Assembly: GCA_963727245.1 (NCBI GenBank)
Contig: CAVSFO010000021.1
Location: forward strand, 50,500-114,499
Direction: 5' to 3'
Source of the DNA: JBKQVT01 sp963727245
GTDB taxonomy: Bacteria; Planctomycetota; Planctomycetia; Pirellulales; Thermoguttaceae
Length of the DNA: 64,000 nucleotides
Shown: in pieces, positions 45,720-56,487 of the stretch
Position numbering within the stretch: position 1 is the first letter of the stretch
Layout: each line of letters starts with the position of its first letter
Position numbers and translations under genes: made by a program
Notes under the pieces: generated by a model
Seen by the model: only the letters and a program-made list of their open reading frames with translations
Database searches by the model: none
Told to the model about the DNA's origin: nothing

Positions 45720-47870
45720 ATGTACCTTGCCGCGGTCGCTTTCGGTTGCCTCTTGCTGGGCCAGACGCCCGGCGGGCCATTGCCGGCCATCCCCGATCAA
45801 GGGCCCATGCCCCCGGCCATTTTGCAACCGACCAAGCCGGCCGAACCGGTCCAGCACAGCCTGTTGAGATCGCCCCAAACGGCCGAACCGGCCGACTCCG
45901 CTGACGCGGCCAAGAAGACGTCCGCGGAAGAGGCGGTGCCATCCGAGGTTCCTGGGACAGCCCAGGCAAAGCCATCGCATCGCCTGCATCCCCCCCAGAT
46001 TGTCGCCCAATCGCTCACGCTGCCGCCCGGCAGCGCGATCACGGGACAACCGTTGGCCCTGGCGGCCGTCCTGTCCGGCGTGCAGGATCGGCGGCAGCAG
46101 TTGGAGTTGACCCATGCCTATTGGCGGCTGGCGGAGGCGGTCGCCCGCTATCGCTTCTGTTTCGAGGAGAACGAGCAACTGGGGCGGTTGCCGTCCGGCG
46201 GCGACGAAGCGGTGGAAATGCGCGCGGCCAGGGCCTCGGCGGCGGCCGCTCTGCAAGAGGCGGAGGCCGGGGCCGTCACGGCGCAGCATGAATTGGCCGG
46301 ACTGATGGCGCTGGCCGTGGGCATGCCCCCGCCGCTGCCCGCCGACCGGCCGCACGTGGGACTGTATCACACGTATTTCAACGAGATGTTCGGCACCGGG
46401 CCGGGGCCGGATCGCACCCGGCTGATCGACCGCGTGCTGCCGCTTCGGCTGGCGGCGATCGACGCCCATGCCCTCGCTTTGCAGGCCTGCGAAGACTCGC
46501 TGGCCGCGGCGCGAGGCACAGGCCGCCGGCCCCGGCGGGCTCTCGCTGCTGGTGGGCTGTCTCGACCAGCATCGCCGCCGGCAAGAGGAGTTCATGGCGT
46601 CGGTATGCCGCTATAACCACGACATCGCCGATTACGCCCTGGCCGTGGCCCCTGCGGGCACGGGCGGCGAGGCCCTGGCGGCGATGCTGATCCGCCCCAG
46701 CCGGGAGGCAGTTCAGCCTGCGGTCGCCGCCGAGCCCGGCGGGGTCGTGCCGGCCTCGGGCACGGAACCCCTCCCCGCGCCCACTCAAGCACCGCCGCGA
46801 CCCAATTGGCCGACGCGGGCCGTGCGGCCGCCACCACAGGCAACGCCGGACCCGCAAGTGCCGCCGCCGGCCACCTCTTGGGCCCCGGCGGCGCCGCCAA
46901 GTAGCGGCGAGCCGACCTTGGCCCCCCCCCACAGCCTTCTTCGGCACAATGACCAAAGCACGCCAACTTCGCCGCCGCCGGCTGAACCGGCTCCGCCGCC
47001 GACCCCGCCGCCGACGCTGACGCCGACGCCGACGGCGCAGGAAGTCAGGAAGCCGATCGCCGACGTGGAACCGGCCCCGGCGGCCCCCGCCGCGTCGGCC
47101 GTCTATTCGGCCCTGGTCCATGCCTCCGATGCCGGCCGGGCCAAGCAATTGACGCTCACCTTGTGCTGGGATCGCACTCTGCCGGCCGGGACCGGGCAGC
47201 CGATGGGCCTGGCCGAATGCCTCCGCCCGGCCGCCGCTGCCGACCGCCCGGCCGTCATCGCGGCCTACTGGCTGAGCCGGCAACGGGCGGCCCAGTACCA
47301 GGTCCTCGCGCAGCAGGGCCAATGGCTGGACGAGTTGACGCCGCTGGTCCTGGAACACGGTCCGCAGGCCGCCGTGGCGATGCTCCAGTTGCGCCAGCAG
47401 CGCCTGGCCGGCGCCGCCGCGGGCATCGAGGCCCGGGCGGACCTGATAGAGGCCCAGTTCGCCCTGGCCAAGGCGATGGGGCGTGCCGCCGATCCGCTCT
47501 GGCCGCTGCCAAGTTCGCTCCCCCACACGGACTCGAACCTCGAGGTTCACTCCGGCCTGGTCGCCGACACCTGGCGCTGCGGGGATGGAAACGGACGCTT
47601 CCCCTCCTGGGCCGGTGCATCGAGACCCGCGCCGCCGGCGTCGTCGAAACCGATGCCGCCCGGGCCGCCGCCACGCTGGGCTACCAGTCGGGCCGGCAGT
47701 CGCTCCCGCAGGTGCTCGCGGCCGTCGAGGAGCAGACCTCGCAGACCCTCGCCTTTCTGCAAACGCTGACGGACTATAACCAGGCGCTGGCCCAATACAC
47801 CGTGGCCGTCCTCCCACCATCCACGCCCAGCGATACCCTGGCGGCCGCGTTGTTGCCGCCGCAGGGGTAA
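45720..47870 (+). CDS. TolC-like secreted protein with two related halves (two frameshifts)
   Basis: ATG 45720 after GAGGAGG. Short signal (AAVAFGCLLLG). First helical half: LELTHAYWRLAEAVARYRFC, AAALQEAEAGAVTAQHELAG, PLPADRPHVGLYHTYFNEMF, LPLRLAAIDAHALALQACED, and FMASVCRYNHDIADYALAVA. A Pro/Ala-rich linker (about residues 330-450) follows, then a second half with similar order: AYWLSRQRAAQYQVLAQQGQ, EARADLIEAQFALAKAMGRA and LQTLTDYNQALAQYTVAVLP. Long amphipathic helices and the 'YN..IA.Y' ending recall outer-membrane efflux proteins. Frames break near 46515 and 47575. Role unproven. Confidence 0.7.
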
Positions 47871-48076
47871 AATAATCACAAACGATTGCTATCGGCAACG
47901 GTGAACTATCCGTGTGGCGGTGGCGTCTAACCTGCTGGCTGGCTATACTGCTGGGAGTTGCTTATGGAGCGGGCGAGCCAAGCCCCCCCGGGCTGCAACG
48001 GGGGATCTCGCCGACGGCAAGGACTGGCCGGCTACGACACCGAACGGCAAAAACCGCAGCAAGGGAGGGTGGCGTC

Positions 48077-51000
48077 ATGTCGAGGTGGTATCGATCTCTG
48101 GCGGCGATGTGTCTCGGCGCGGTGCTGCCCGGCGCCGTCGTGGCGGCCGACGAACCGCGCATTACGACGATCACCCCGGAGAAGCCGGTGCATCAATGGG
48201 TCGTCGAGGAGGCGACGGGGCGGATCTTCGCCTCGTTGCCCGAGGCCAACGCCGTCGTGGAATATAGCCCAGCCACGGGCAAAGAGGTGCGGCGGCTGAC
48301 CGTCGAGGGGCATCCTTCGCAACTGATCCTCAAGGGGCACTGGCTTGTGGCCGCCTGCCCGAAGGGCCCCGCCCTGGCGGTGATCGACCTGAAGGAAAAC
48401 AAGCTCGCGGGAAGGGTGCAACTTTGGGGGCATGATCTTTACGGCCTGTTCGGCTCGCAGGCCGATAACCCCTATGTCTATGTGGTCTGCGACCCGGATC
48501 AGAGTCATCCCGGGGCGTTCGGACGCATGTTGGCGCAGGTCGATCTGGGGCGGAAAGAAGTCCGCCAGCAGATTGGCAATGGGCCGTGGATGCAGCCCAA
48601 CGAGAGTCGTTTTGCCATGTCGCGCAACGGCGCGCAGCTTCTCGGTTGCCTATTCGACGGTTCGCGCACGATCTCGACGGGCTTGTTCGATTTTGACGAA
48701 GATGCCTGCGCGTTCCAGGCGGTGGGCGGCAATATGAATCCGGTCATGGGACGCGTCGTGGCGAAATCGTTTGGCCGCTATTGGGCGCTGGGGGACTCCG
48801 TTTTCTCCCTCGACCTGGGCGCGCCGCTGCGCCGGTTCGCCGGCTCGCCGGTAGCCGTCCATCCCGCGCTCGACCTGGCCGCCTCGCGGCAGGGCTCGCA
48901 GCTCGTGCTGCAGAGCTTCTCTGCCGCCAAGGAAATCAAGGCGATCGATCTGCCCGGGGCGCCGGACGCCATCGCCACCGCCCTGCAGCACGAAGCAGCC
49001 GCCGAGGCGACCGTTGCGTACGACCTGGTGGGCAAGCGGGTCTTTTGCGGACTGGCCTCCAACGCCTATGTCGTGGACCTGTCGGGCCTGGCGGCAACCA
49101 TTCCGCCCCGCCTGGAGATCAACGTCCCCAGCCGGGTCAGCGCTGCCGCCGGCCAGACGGTCCGCGTGCCGCTGCGGAGCGGCGCGGCGGCGGGCGAAGC
49201 GCAGCCGGCATGGACCCTGGCGTCCGGCCCCCCCTTTGCGAAACTGGAGGGGAGCGATCTGGTGCTCTCTCCCGAGTTCGCCCAGCTCGGCCAGCACAAC
49301 CTCGTCGTCAAGGCGTCGCAAGGCGCTTTGAGCGATTCGGCGACCATTTCGATTTGCGTGGAAATTCCCAGCGTCAACGTCGGCTTCACCATCCGCGACC
49401 TGGCGGTTGACCGGCAGGAGAAGTGCGCGGTCGCCTGGGGATCGACGGCAACTGTGAATCGATTCGGCCAAGAGACGCCCATGGATTTTGCCCTGGTCGA
49501 CCTCGCCTCGCACCGGGTGGTCGCCACGCACTCGCTGACAGGCAGCATTCGCCTCGTGGCCGTGGACGACAAGTACGTGTACCTGGTGCCCACGAGCACC
49601 CAGATCCTCTATCGCTTCGACCGTGCGGACCTGGGCAAGAGCCGCCGCGTTTTCCTGGGCGGGATACCCCAGCGGCTGGTGGCCACGCCGGACAAGCAAG
49701 TGGCGGTCCAAGTTCAGGAGCAAGGAGGGCTTCCGCTGCGCGTGTTCGATCGCGAGACGCTCCAGTCCAACGACGAGGGGGATGCCGATCTCAACGTCAA
49801 TCAACGGCTGCGAATGGGGGCCGTTCGTGGATATCGTCCCATGAATTTTTACGGCTACCTTCCGCTGTGGGAGCCGGCGGGCGACGGGGCCGTGCGGCAC
49901 CTGGAGCAGATTCTCGACGCCAAGACGGGTGCGATGCGTTGCCTCCTGGCCGGCGGGACCTTGCCGGACCTGGCCGAGTTCGCTGGCGCCGGCGGCGGCC
50001 GGTTCATGGGGCGTCCGGTACGGAACGAGACCGGCCCCCGCCTCTGGGGCCGCACGATCAGCAACGGCAACCTCGCCATGGCGCAGGGCAAGCTGATCGC
50101 GTCGCTGCCGCCGACCGCCAGGATTTCGCCCGACTATCCCCTGGTGGCCTGCCTCGGTAATTCCTCCGTGGGCAACAGTCCCCAGACCGTGTTGGAGTTT
50201 CGCAACGTGGTGGCGGGAGAACTGGTTCGCTCGGTCGAGATCGACGGCCAGCGCGACGACGGCGCCCGGGTCACGGGGCGGCCCGTGCGCATCCGTCCTC
50301 GCGGCATAGGTATGGATGCTGGCCAGCCCGGGCTGCGCTTCCTCAAGAACACGGTCCTGGTTCAACGGGGCAGCCGCCTGCTGTTTTGCCCGATTCCGGC
50401 CGACTTGTGCAAGGACTTGCCGCTGCCGCTGATGTTCAAGTACCCGCGCATCAACGTCGCCACGGTGGACAAGCCGCTGAAGGTGCAGCTTGCCGTCGTC
50501 GGCGGCACAGGCCGGCGGACCTTCACCCTGGGGAAGACGTGCGAGGGAATCGACCTGGATGCGGCCAGCGGCGAGCTGACCGTCGATTTTCCCGCGATCT
50601 GGAAGCGGGCCGTGCCCTTCCTGCAACGACGCTATCCGCACGGTGCGCACCGATACGCAAACCGACGGCACGGCGGCCGAGTTTCAGCGCTTGACCGGCA
50701 AGGCCCTGCCGGCGGACAAGGTCGCGTTTGCCGTGCCGCTGGACATTGCCGTATCGGACAGCGAAGGGCAACGCGACAGCCTCGACCTGGCCGTGCTCGC
50801 CCTGGCCACGGCCGACGACATCGAGAAGGCCATGGACGAAAACCCCAACAACGCGCCGCCGGCCGGGCCGGTTGTGCCGATTGGGCCGCGGGCGGGTCCG
50901 GTCCAAAAGCGGATCCGGGCGCTGCCCGCGCCGCTGCCGGCTGCGCCGGCGCCAGTGCCGGCGCCGAAGTCCGAGGAAGGAGGGGGCGACAACCCGTTTG

Positions 51001-51098
51001 GGACCGTGGCGCCCCGCGGCCGCGTTGTTGCCGATGGAACCGGCCGCCAAATCTTTCCGCAACAGAAACTGCTTATGCTAAGGCCGGTAAAAGAATAA
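48077..51098 (+). CDS. Large secreted propeller-like protein (one frameshift)
   Basis: About 1,007 residues. ATG 48077 follows GGGAGGG and opens a signal peptide (SLAAMCLGAVLPGAVVAADE). Repeated beta blades look like a YVTN/WD-type propeller: EEATGRIFASLPEANAVVEY, GHWLVAACPKGPALAVIDLK, LGRKEVRQQIGNGPW. An Ig-like stretch (VPSRVSAAAGQTVRVPLRSG) lies in the middle, then a second propeller part (VDDKYVYLVPTSTQILYRFD). The frame breaks near 50635 and resumes TDTQTDGTAAEFQRLTGKAL; the tail is Pro-rich and ends near LLMLRPVKE. A shortened second copy follows at 52715. Function unknown; probably binds or organises something at the cell surface. Confidence 0.72.
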
Positions 51099-51100
51099 GT

Positions 51101-51150
51101 TGGGGACTGTCCCAATTTTCGTCCGACGAAAATGGGACTGTCCCCCTGGA
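51101..51150. repeat. Family B palindrome
   Basis: TGGGGACTGTCCCAATTTTC and GAAAATGGGACTGTCCCCC around a GTCCGAC loop, right after the propeller gene's stop. Confidence 0.85.
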
Positions 51151-51289
51151 TCTGCGCGGGCGGGCGTTTGACAGGCCAAATTCCACCGTTTAGGATGACG
51201 ATTGCCGACCCGCTGCCGTTAGGTTCCAGCGGGCATCACAAGAGCACGCACCCCGTGAAAAATCACCCTCCCCCGGAAGGAGAAGAGCA

Positions 51290-52678
51290 ATGGTAAAATT
51301 CGCAGAATCCCTGTTCGTTCCCTGTACCGCTGCGCTGCTCATCGCAGCAGCGTTGTCCATCGGGCCGGGCAGAGCGCTCGGCCAAGAGCAGACGTCGCCC
51401 AGCACCGGGTCCCAGGCTGACGCATCCAAAGCCGCCCCCGCGTCGAAAAAGAAGGACCAATCTCCGGGGCCGTGGAACGATCCGGCCGACCCGACCGTAT
51501 GGCCGAACCGCGCCAGCCACGCCAACAGCGATCCGTGGTTGGTGTTCAATCACGACAAGATCCGCAGCATGCACCCGCGGGTCCTGCTGATCAACTTCTC
51601 CAATGAGCAGAGTGCCGAGCAGTTGATGGGCATCGCGCGGCAATTGATCGCCGCGCTGGCGGAATCGAGCCGGTATCACGGCTATGCGGACAAGAAGGCG
51701 CCGGTCTTCATGAAGTACGAGATCTTCAAGCTCGTCGATCTGCGCGACAAGGACCGGACCAAAGGCGACTCGCGCAAGGTGCCGCTCAAGAATAACGGCT
51801 CCCAGGACCACGTCGACATGTCGCACGCCGCCTACTTCAGCGACCAATTCGCCGCCTATTACAAGGTCCCCGACCCGCGCGATCGCAACAAGCGGAACCC
51901 GCGGTGGCTGAGGCTGAACGAGCTGGTCGATCTCGGCTACATACACGAGGTGTGGTACTTCTTGTCCGGCGCGGCGCACGATCCACCGCTGCACAACTTC
52001 GAGGTGATCGAGCTGAAGCCGCAGTACAACCTCAACTTCGTGCGGCAAGACGTGCGCCGCCACGTCCAGGCGGGCAACGGCGGCGATCCGGACGAGCCGT
52101 GGACGGGCCGCAGCCTCCGCATCGGCTACGTCAACGCCTCCCGGGGCGTCGGCTGCTTCGTGCATAGCCTTGGCCACGGCCTGGAGGGCACGTGCAACTC
52201 CGGCGCCATCCCCTACTTCAGCTACTACTTCGCCCAGTACGCCGGCTTCGATTTTCGCAGGCGTTACGGGATGCCCTTCAACGATCTCTACGGGTCGCAC
52301 CGCAACGGGAAAAAGATTCGCTACGAGAACAACGCGATGATCGTGCCCCACGACGGACAATGGCTCCGCATACCGAACTACGTCGCCGCCGGCGGCAACG
52401 TCCATTTTCCGCCGAACGGCCGCGAAGACTACGATGACAACAACACGCAGCCCGTCCCCTCGACGATCGAAGACTGGCGCATCGGCAGCGGCCCCGGCCA
52501 CCGCAACCTGGTCAAGCCCTTTACCAACGCCGTCTTCGCCAAGTATAACGCGGTCGCCCCGGACGGCGGGGGCGCGTGGCAGGTCTATTGGCGGCAAAAC
52601 ATGCCCGGGCTGAACAACCGCCAGAAAGACGACTTCGGCCGGCCGATGAAGAACTGGTGGCCGTTCTTGTTCTATTGA
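51290..52678 (+). CDS. Secreted protein of unknown function
   Basis: 462 residues. ATG 51290 has GGAAGGAG upstream and opens a signal peptide (FVPCTAALLIAAALSIGPGR, cleavage near ALGQE). A low-complexity Ser/Ala/Lys linker precedes the domain. Marked blocks: SDPWLVFNHDKIRSMHPRVL, YIHEVWYFLSGAAHDPPLHN, GVGCFVHSLGHGLEGTCNSG, NAMIVPHDGQWLRIPNYVAA and AWQVYWRQNMPGLNN. The His-rich SLGHGLEG and HEVWYF could be metal or catalytic sites, but I recognise no family. It sits between the two propeller paralogues in the same direction. Confidence 0.7.
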   Translation: MVKFAESLFVPCTAALLIAAALSIGPGRALGQEQTSPSTGSQADASKAAPASKKKDQSPGPWNDPADPTVWPNRASHANSDPWLVFNHDKIRSMHPRVLLINFSNEQSAEQLMGIARQLIAALAESSRYHGYADKKAPVFMKYEIFKLVDLRDKDRTKGDSRKVPLKNNGSQDHVDMSHAAYFSDQFAAYYKVPDPRDRNKRNPRWLRLNELVDLGYIHEVWYFLSGAAHDPPLHNFEVIELKPQYNLNFVRQDVRRHVQAGNGGDPDEPWTGRSLRIGYVNASRGVGCFVHSLGHGLEGTCNSGAIPYFSYYFAQYAGFDFRRRYGMPFNDLYGSHRNGKKIRYENNAMIVPHDGQWLRIPNYVAAGGNVHFPPNGREDYDDNNTQPVPSTIEDWRIGSGPGHRNLVKPFTNAVFAKYNAVAPDGGGAWQVYWRQNMPGLNNRQKDDFGRPMKNWWPFLFY

Positions 52679-52714
52679 TGCAGGGCCCCCTTAGGGATGG
52701 AGGAGGGTGGCGTC

Positions 52715-54527
52715 ATGTCGCGATGGTATCGATCTCTGGCAACGTTGTGTCTCGGCGCAGTGCTGCCCGGCGCCGTCGTGGCGGCCGATGAACCGCGCGT
52801 GACGACGATCAGCTCGGAGAAGCCGGTCCGCCAATCGGTCGTCAAGGCGTCGCAGGGCGCTCGGAGCGATTCGGCGACGCTGTTCGATTCGCAGGGAACT
52901 CCCCGGCGTAAGCGTCGGGTTCGCCATCCGCGACCTGGCGGTCGACCGGCAGGAGAAGTGCGCGGTCGCCTGGGGAGTGCGCGGGCCGGCTGCGGCCGCC
53001 CCAGCAGGGCCGCCGAACCCGATGGCCTGGGGACCGCGGCCGGGCACGATTGGACCCGGCGACGATTCGCCCATGGATTTCGCCCTGATCGATCTCCCCT
53101 CGCGCCGGGTCGTCGCCACGCACTCGCTGCCCGGAGGCATTCGCCTCCTGGCCGTGGACGACAAGTACGTCTACCTGGTTCCCGCGAGCACCCAGATCCT
53201 CTATCGCTTCGACCGCGCGGACCTGAGCAAGAGCCGCCGCGTTTTCCTGGGCGGGACGCCCCTGCGGCTGGTGGCCACGCCGGACAAGCGGGTGGCCATC
53301 CAAGTTTCGGATCGAGGAGGGCTTCCGCCGCGCATGTTCGATCGGGAGACGCTCCAGTCCAAGGACGCGGAGGATGCCGATCGCGACTTCAACCAGAGGC
53401 AACGCATGCTCTTCTTCGCCTACCACCTGCCGCTGTGGGAGCCGGCGAGCGATGGGGCCGTTTGGCACCTGGAGCAGATTCTCGACGCCAAGACCGGTGC
53501 ACTGCGCTGCCTCGTGGCCGGCGGGAGCTTGCCGAGGCTGACCGAGTTCCCCGAAACCGGCGCCCAGCGCTTCACGGCGCCCCCGCAATGGACCGAGGCC
53601 AGTCCCCGGCTCTGGGGTCGCACGATCGTCAGGGGCCGCCTCGCCATGGCACAGGGCAAGCTGATTGCATCGCTGCCGCCGTCCGCCAGGATTTCGCCCG
53701 AGTATCCGTTGTTGGCCTGCCTCAGTTGGTCCTCCGCAAACAACGGCCAAGCAACCGTGTTGGAGTTTCGCAACGTGGTGGCGGGAGAACTGCTGCGGTC
53801 GGTTGAGATCGACGGCCCGCGCGAGCAGGGCGGCCAGGCCGGGCTGACGTTCCTCAAGAACACGGTCCTGGTTTACCGGGGCAGCCGCCTGCTGTTTTGC
53901 CCGATTCCGGCCGACTTGTGCCGGGATTTGCCGCTGCCGCTGATGCTGAAGTACCCGCGCATCGACGTCGCCACGATGGACAAGCCGCTGAAGGTGCAGC
54001 TTGTCGCCGTCGGCGGCACAGGCCGGCGGACTTTCACGCTGGGGAAGACGCGCGAGGGAGTCGACCTGGATGCGGCCAGCGGCGAGCTGACCGTCGATTT
54101 TCCCGAGATCTGGAAGCAGGAGTCGGCCTTCCTGCAGCATCGCTATCCGCACGGCATGCCCGATACGCAAACCGCCGGCACGGCGGGCGAGTTTCAGCGC
54201 TTGACCGGCAAGCCCCTGCCGGCGGACAAGGTCGCCTTTGCCGTGCCGCTGGAAGTCGCCGTATCGGATAAGGAAGGGCAACGAGATGGCCTCGATCTGG
54301 CCGTGATCGCCCTGGCCACGGCCGACGACATCGAGAAGGCCCTGGACGAGAAACCGAAGAACGCGCCGCCGGTTGGGCCGGGTGCGCGGCGCCGGTTCTC
54401 GGTCCAAAGGCGCCGCTTGCGCCGCCGCCCGTGCCGATGCGCGAACAATGAGGGGGCGAGAACCCGCTTGAGATCGTGGCACTCAGCCCGCTTGAGATCG
54501 TGGCGCCTGCGGGCGATTCCTCCATGA
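52715..54527 (+). CDS. Shortened paralogue of the propeller-like protein, internal deletion (frameshifted)
   Basis: Upstream bases, ribosome site and signal peptide nearly equal those of the gene at 48077 (SRWYRSLATLCLGAVLPGAV). After EKPVRQ the sequence jumps to SVVKASQGARSDSAT, which in the first copy is 368 codons further on. The junction falls on GTCGTC, present at both places (48200-48205 and 49304-49309). After one extra base near 52878 the frame continues GFAIRDLAVDRQEKCAVAW and then follows copy 1 closely to the C-terminal part, with a unique Pro/Ala insert (AAAAPAGPPNPMAWG). The end (after about 54380) is frameshifted again and overlaps the next gene, so a stop near 54450 is likely. 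May be functional or decaying. Confidence 0.6.
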
Positions 54528-55518
54528 AGCCGCTACGGATCGGGCCGCTGCTGATTTCGCCGCCGGTGCTGCAAGCGCCGATGGCCGGATACACGAACTA
54601 CGCCTATCGGCAAATCATCCGCCGCCTGGGCGGCGCGGGGCTGCCGGCCACCGAAATGCTCAGCGCCCGGGGCTTCCTGGGGCGCGACGCCCGCGGCCGT
54701 CCCTTGCCCGAGCGACTCTGGGGCGTCGCCGATGAGCCGCGTCCGCTGGCCGTGCAGATCTGGGACAACGATCCCGACGCGCTGGCCGCCGTGGGGCAAC
54801 GCCTGGCCGCCCAGTTCCATGCCAGCGTGATCGACATCAATTTCGGCTGTCCCAGCCGCGACGTTGCCGGCAAGGCCGAGAGCGGCGCCTACCTGCTGGG
54901 CGATCCCGAGCGCGTGGGCCGGATCGTCGCCCGCGTGGCCGCCGCCTGCGCCCCCACGCCGGTGACGGCCAAGATCCGCCTGGGCTGGACCCGCGACACG
55001 ATCAACGCCATCGACGTGGCCCAGGCGGTGGAAGGCGCGGGCGGCGCGGCGATCACCGTCCACGGCCGCACGGTGGCGGACCTGTTTCGCGGCCGGGCCG
55101 ACTGGCAGGAGATCGCGCGGATCAAACCGCACTTGCAGTGCATTGCGCTGGTGGGCAACGGCGACCTGGCGACGCCCGCGGCGGTGCTGGAGGCTTTTGA
55201 CCGCTATGGGGTCGATGGCGTGATGATCGGCCGGGCGGCCATGGCGCGGCCGTGGTTGTTTCGCCAGGTCGAGGCCGCCCTGCGCGGAGAAGCGATTCCG
55301 CCGGAGCCGACCCTGCCCGAGCAGCGGCAATTGCTCTTGGACCATTTTCAACTCGTGGTCGAACAATTCGGCCCAGAGAAGGCGGCGATCCTCATGCGCA
55401 AGATCGCCTGCTGCTATGCCCAGGGGCATCCGGGCGCCGGGCGTTCCGGGCCGCGGTCGCCCGGGCGGCCACGGCCGGCGAGTTCCTCGGGATGGTCGAG
55501 CGATGCTTCCCACGGTAA
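54524..55518 (+). CDS. tRNA-dihydrouridine synthase (one frameshift)
   Basis: FMN enzyme that reduces uridines in the tRNA D-loop. ATG 54524 gives MKPLRIGPLLISPPVLQAPM; AGYTNYAYRQIIRRLGG follows. The catalytic Cys is in DINFGCPSRDVAGKAESGAY; then VTAKIRLGWTRDTINAI, ITVHGRTVADLFRGRADW and LVGNGDLATPAAVLEAFDRY complete the barrel. One base is missing near 55432 after CCYAQGHPGA; the true end is RAFRAAVARAATAGEFLGMV to TGA at 55518. DusB-like by motif order. There is no clear ribosome site. Confidence 0.9.
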
Positions 55519-55568
55519 GAGGGGGGGAGCCGATTCGGGTACTGCCGGCGTGAAACGGCTGTCTCGCA

Positions 55569-55618
55569 AGGGGGACAGTCCCATTTTCGTCGAACGAAAA
55601 TTTGGGACAGTCCCCTTG
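55569..55618. repeat. Family B palindrome, opposite polarity
   Basis: AGGGGGACAGTCCCATTTTC / GAAAATTTGGGACAGTCCCC around GTCGAAC. Here the core is GGGACAGTCCC instead of GGGACTGTCCC, so the element is inverted relative to those at 25266 and 51101. Confidence 0.8.
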
Positions 55619-55695
55619 TTACCTCGCAAGCGGACCTCCCGGTCCGTCAGCCCCGCCGTACCCATCGTTTTGCCGATTTACCATACCCCATAAGG

Positions 55696-55800
55696 CTATC
55701 GCCTATTTTTGCCAACGCCTATTGCTAAAATAGGGCAGGCGACGTATTATTAAATTGGTTCCTGCGAGTATTGGTTTCCGGGGAAGAATTCAGGGGGGTG
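55696..55800 (+). promoter_or_regulatory. Putative promoter/operator of the suf operon
   Basis: An AT-rich island upstream of sufR. CCTATTTT (55702-55709) and AAAATAGG (55727-55734) form an inverted repeat with a 17-nt spacer, followed by ATTATTAAAT. As SufR-type regulators repress their own operon, this is the natural candidate operator; the match to a known SufR box is not exact. Confidence 0.4.
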
Positions 55801-55807
55801 AGGTCTC

Positions 55808-56425
55808 ATGAGCATCGAAACACCCAATTCTGACAGCGACCTGATGGACCTGCTCCGCATCGCCGGTCCTCTGAGCGTCTTGCAACTGGCCGACGCGATG
55901 GAGGTTACGGCGACGGCGGTTCGCCAACGGCTCACGCGGCTGACTTCCAAGGCCCTGATTCAGCGGGAAGCGGTGCGTGCCGGGCGCGGGCGGCCCAAAC
56001 ATCGCTACTCGCTCACCGAGAAGGGCGTGATGTCGACGGGCTCCAACTTCACCGATCTGGCCCTGGCGCTGTGGGGCGAATTCAGCCAGGTGCAGGACGA
56101 TGAACTACGGCGGCAGATGCTGCGCCGCATCTCCCGCACGCTGGCACAAGGCTATGCCGAAAAGATCCAGGGCACGACGGCGACGGAACGGATCCGGTCG
56201 CTGGGCGAGTTGCTGGCCCAGCGCCACATCCCGGTCTCGGTGGAAGATTCGGGAAAGCAGTCGACGCTGACGACTCATGCCTGTCCGTATCCCAATCTGG
56301 CCGAGAGCGACCGCAACGTGTGCGTCATGGAGAAGATGCTGTTTTCCGAGTTGCTCGGCGGCGAGGTGGAGTTGACGCGCTGTCGCCTGGATGGGGGGGG
56401 TGATTGCCGATTTCAAACCAGCTAG
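55808..56425 (+). CDS. sufR: SufR-like Fe-S-sensing transcription regulator
   Basis: 205 residues. N-terminal winged helix: LLRIAGPLSVLQLADAMEVT, ATAVRQRLTRLTSKALI. RGRPKHRYSLTEKG is the family's wing. The C-terminal Cys set fits a cluster site: HACPYPNLAESDRNVCVMEK, then LTRCRLDGGGDCRF (four Cys in all, last two nine apart). Known SufR proteins repress suf genes when carrying a 4Fe-4S cluster. First gene of the suf operon, GGGGGGTGAGG upstream of ATG. Confidence 0.9.
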   Translation: MSIETPNSDSDLMDLLRIAGPLSVLQLADAMEVTATAVRQRLTRLTSKALIQREAVRAGRGRPKHRYSLTEKGVMSTGSNFTDLALALWGEFSQVQDDELRRQMLRRISRTLAQGYAEKIQGTTATERIRSLGELLAQRHIPVSVEDSGKQSTLTTHACPYPNLAESDRNVCVMEKMLFSELLGGEVELTRCRLDGGGDCRFQTS

Positions 56426-56487
56426 CGGTGCGGTATACTGGGGCGTTTCTGGAAATCGGCAGATTCAAGCAGCGGACGGAGCGTGCT

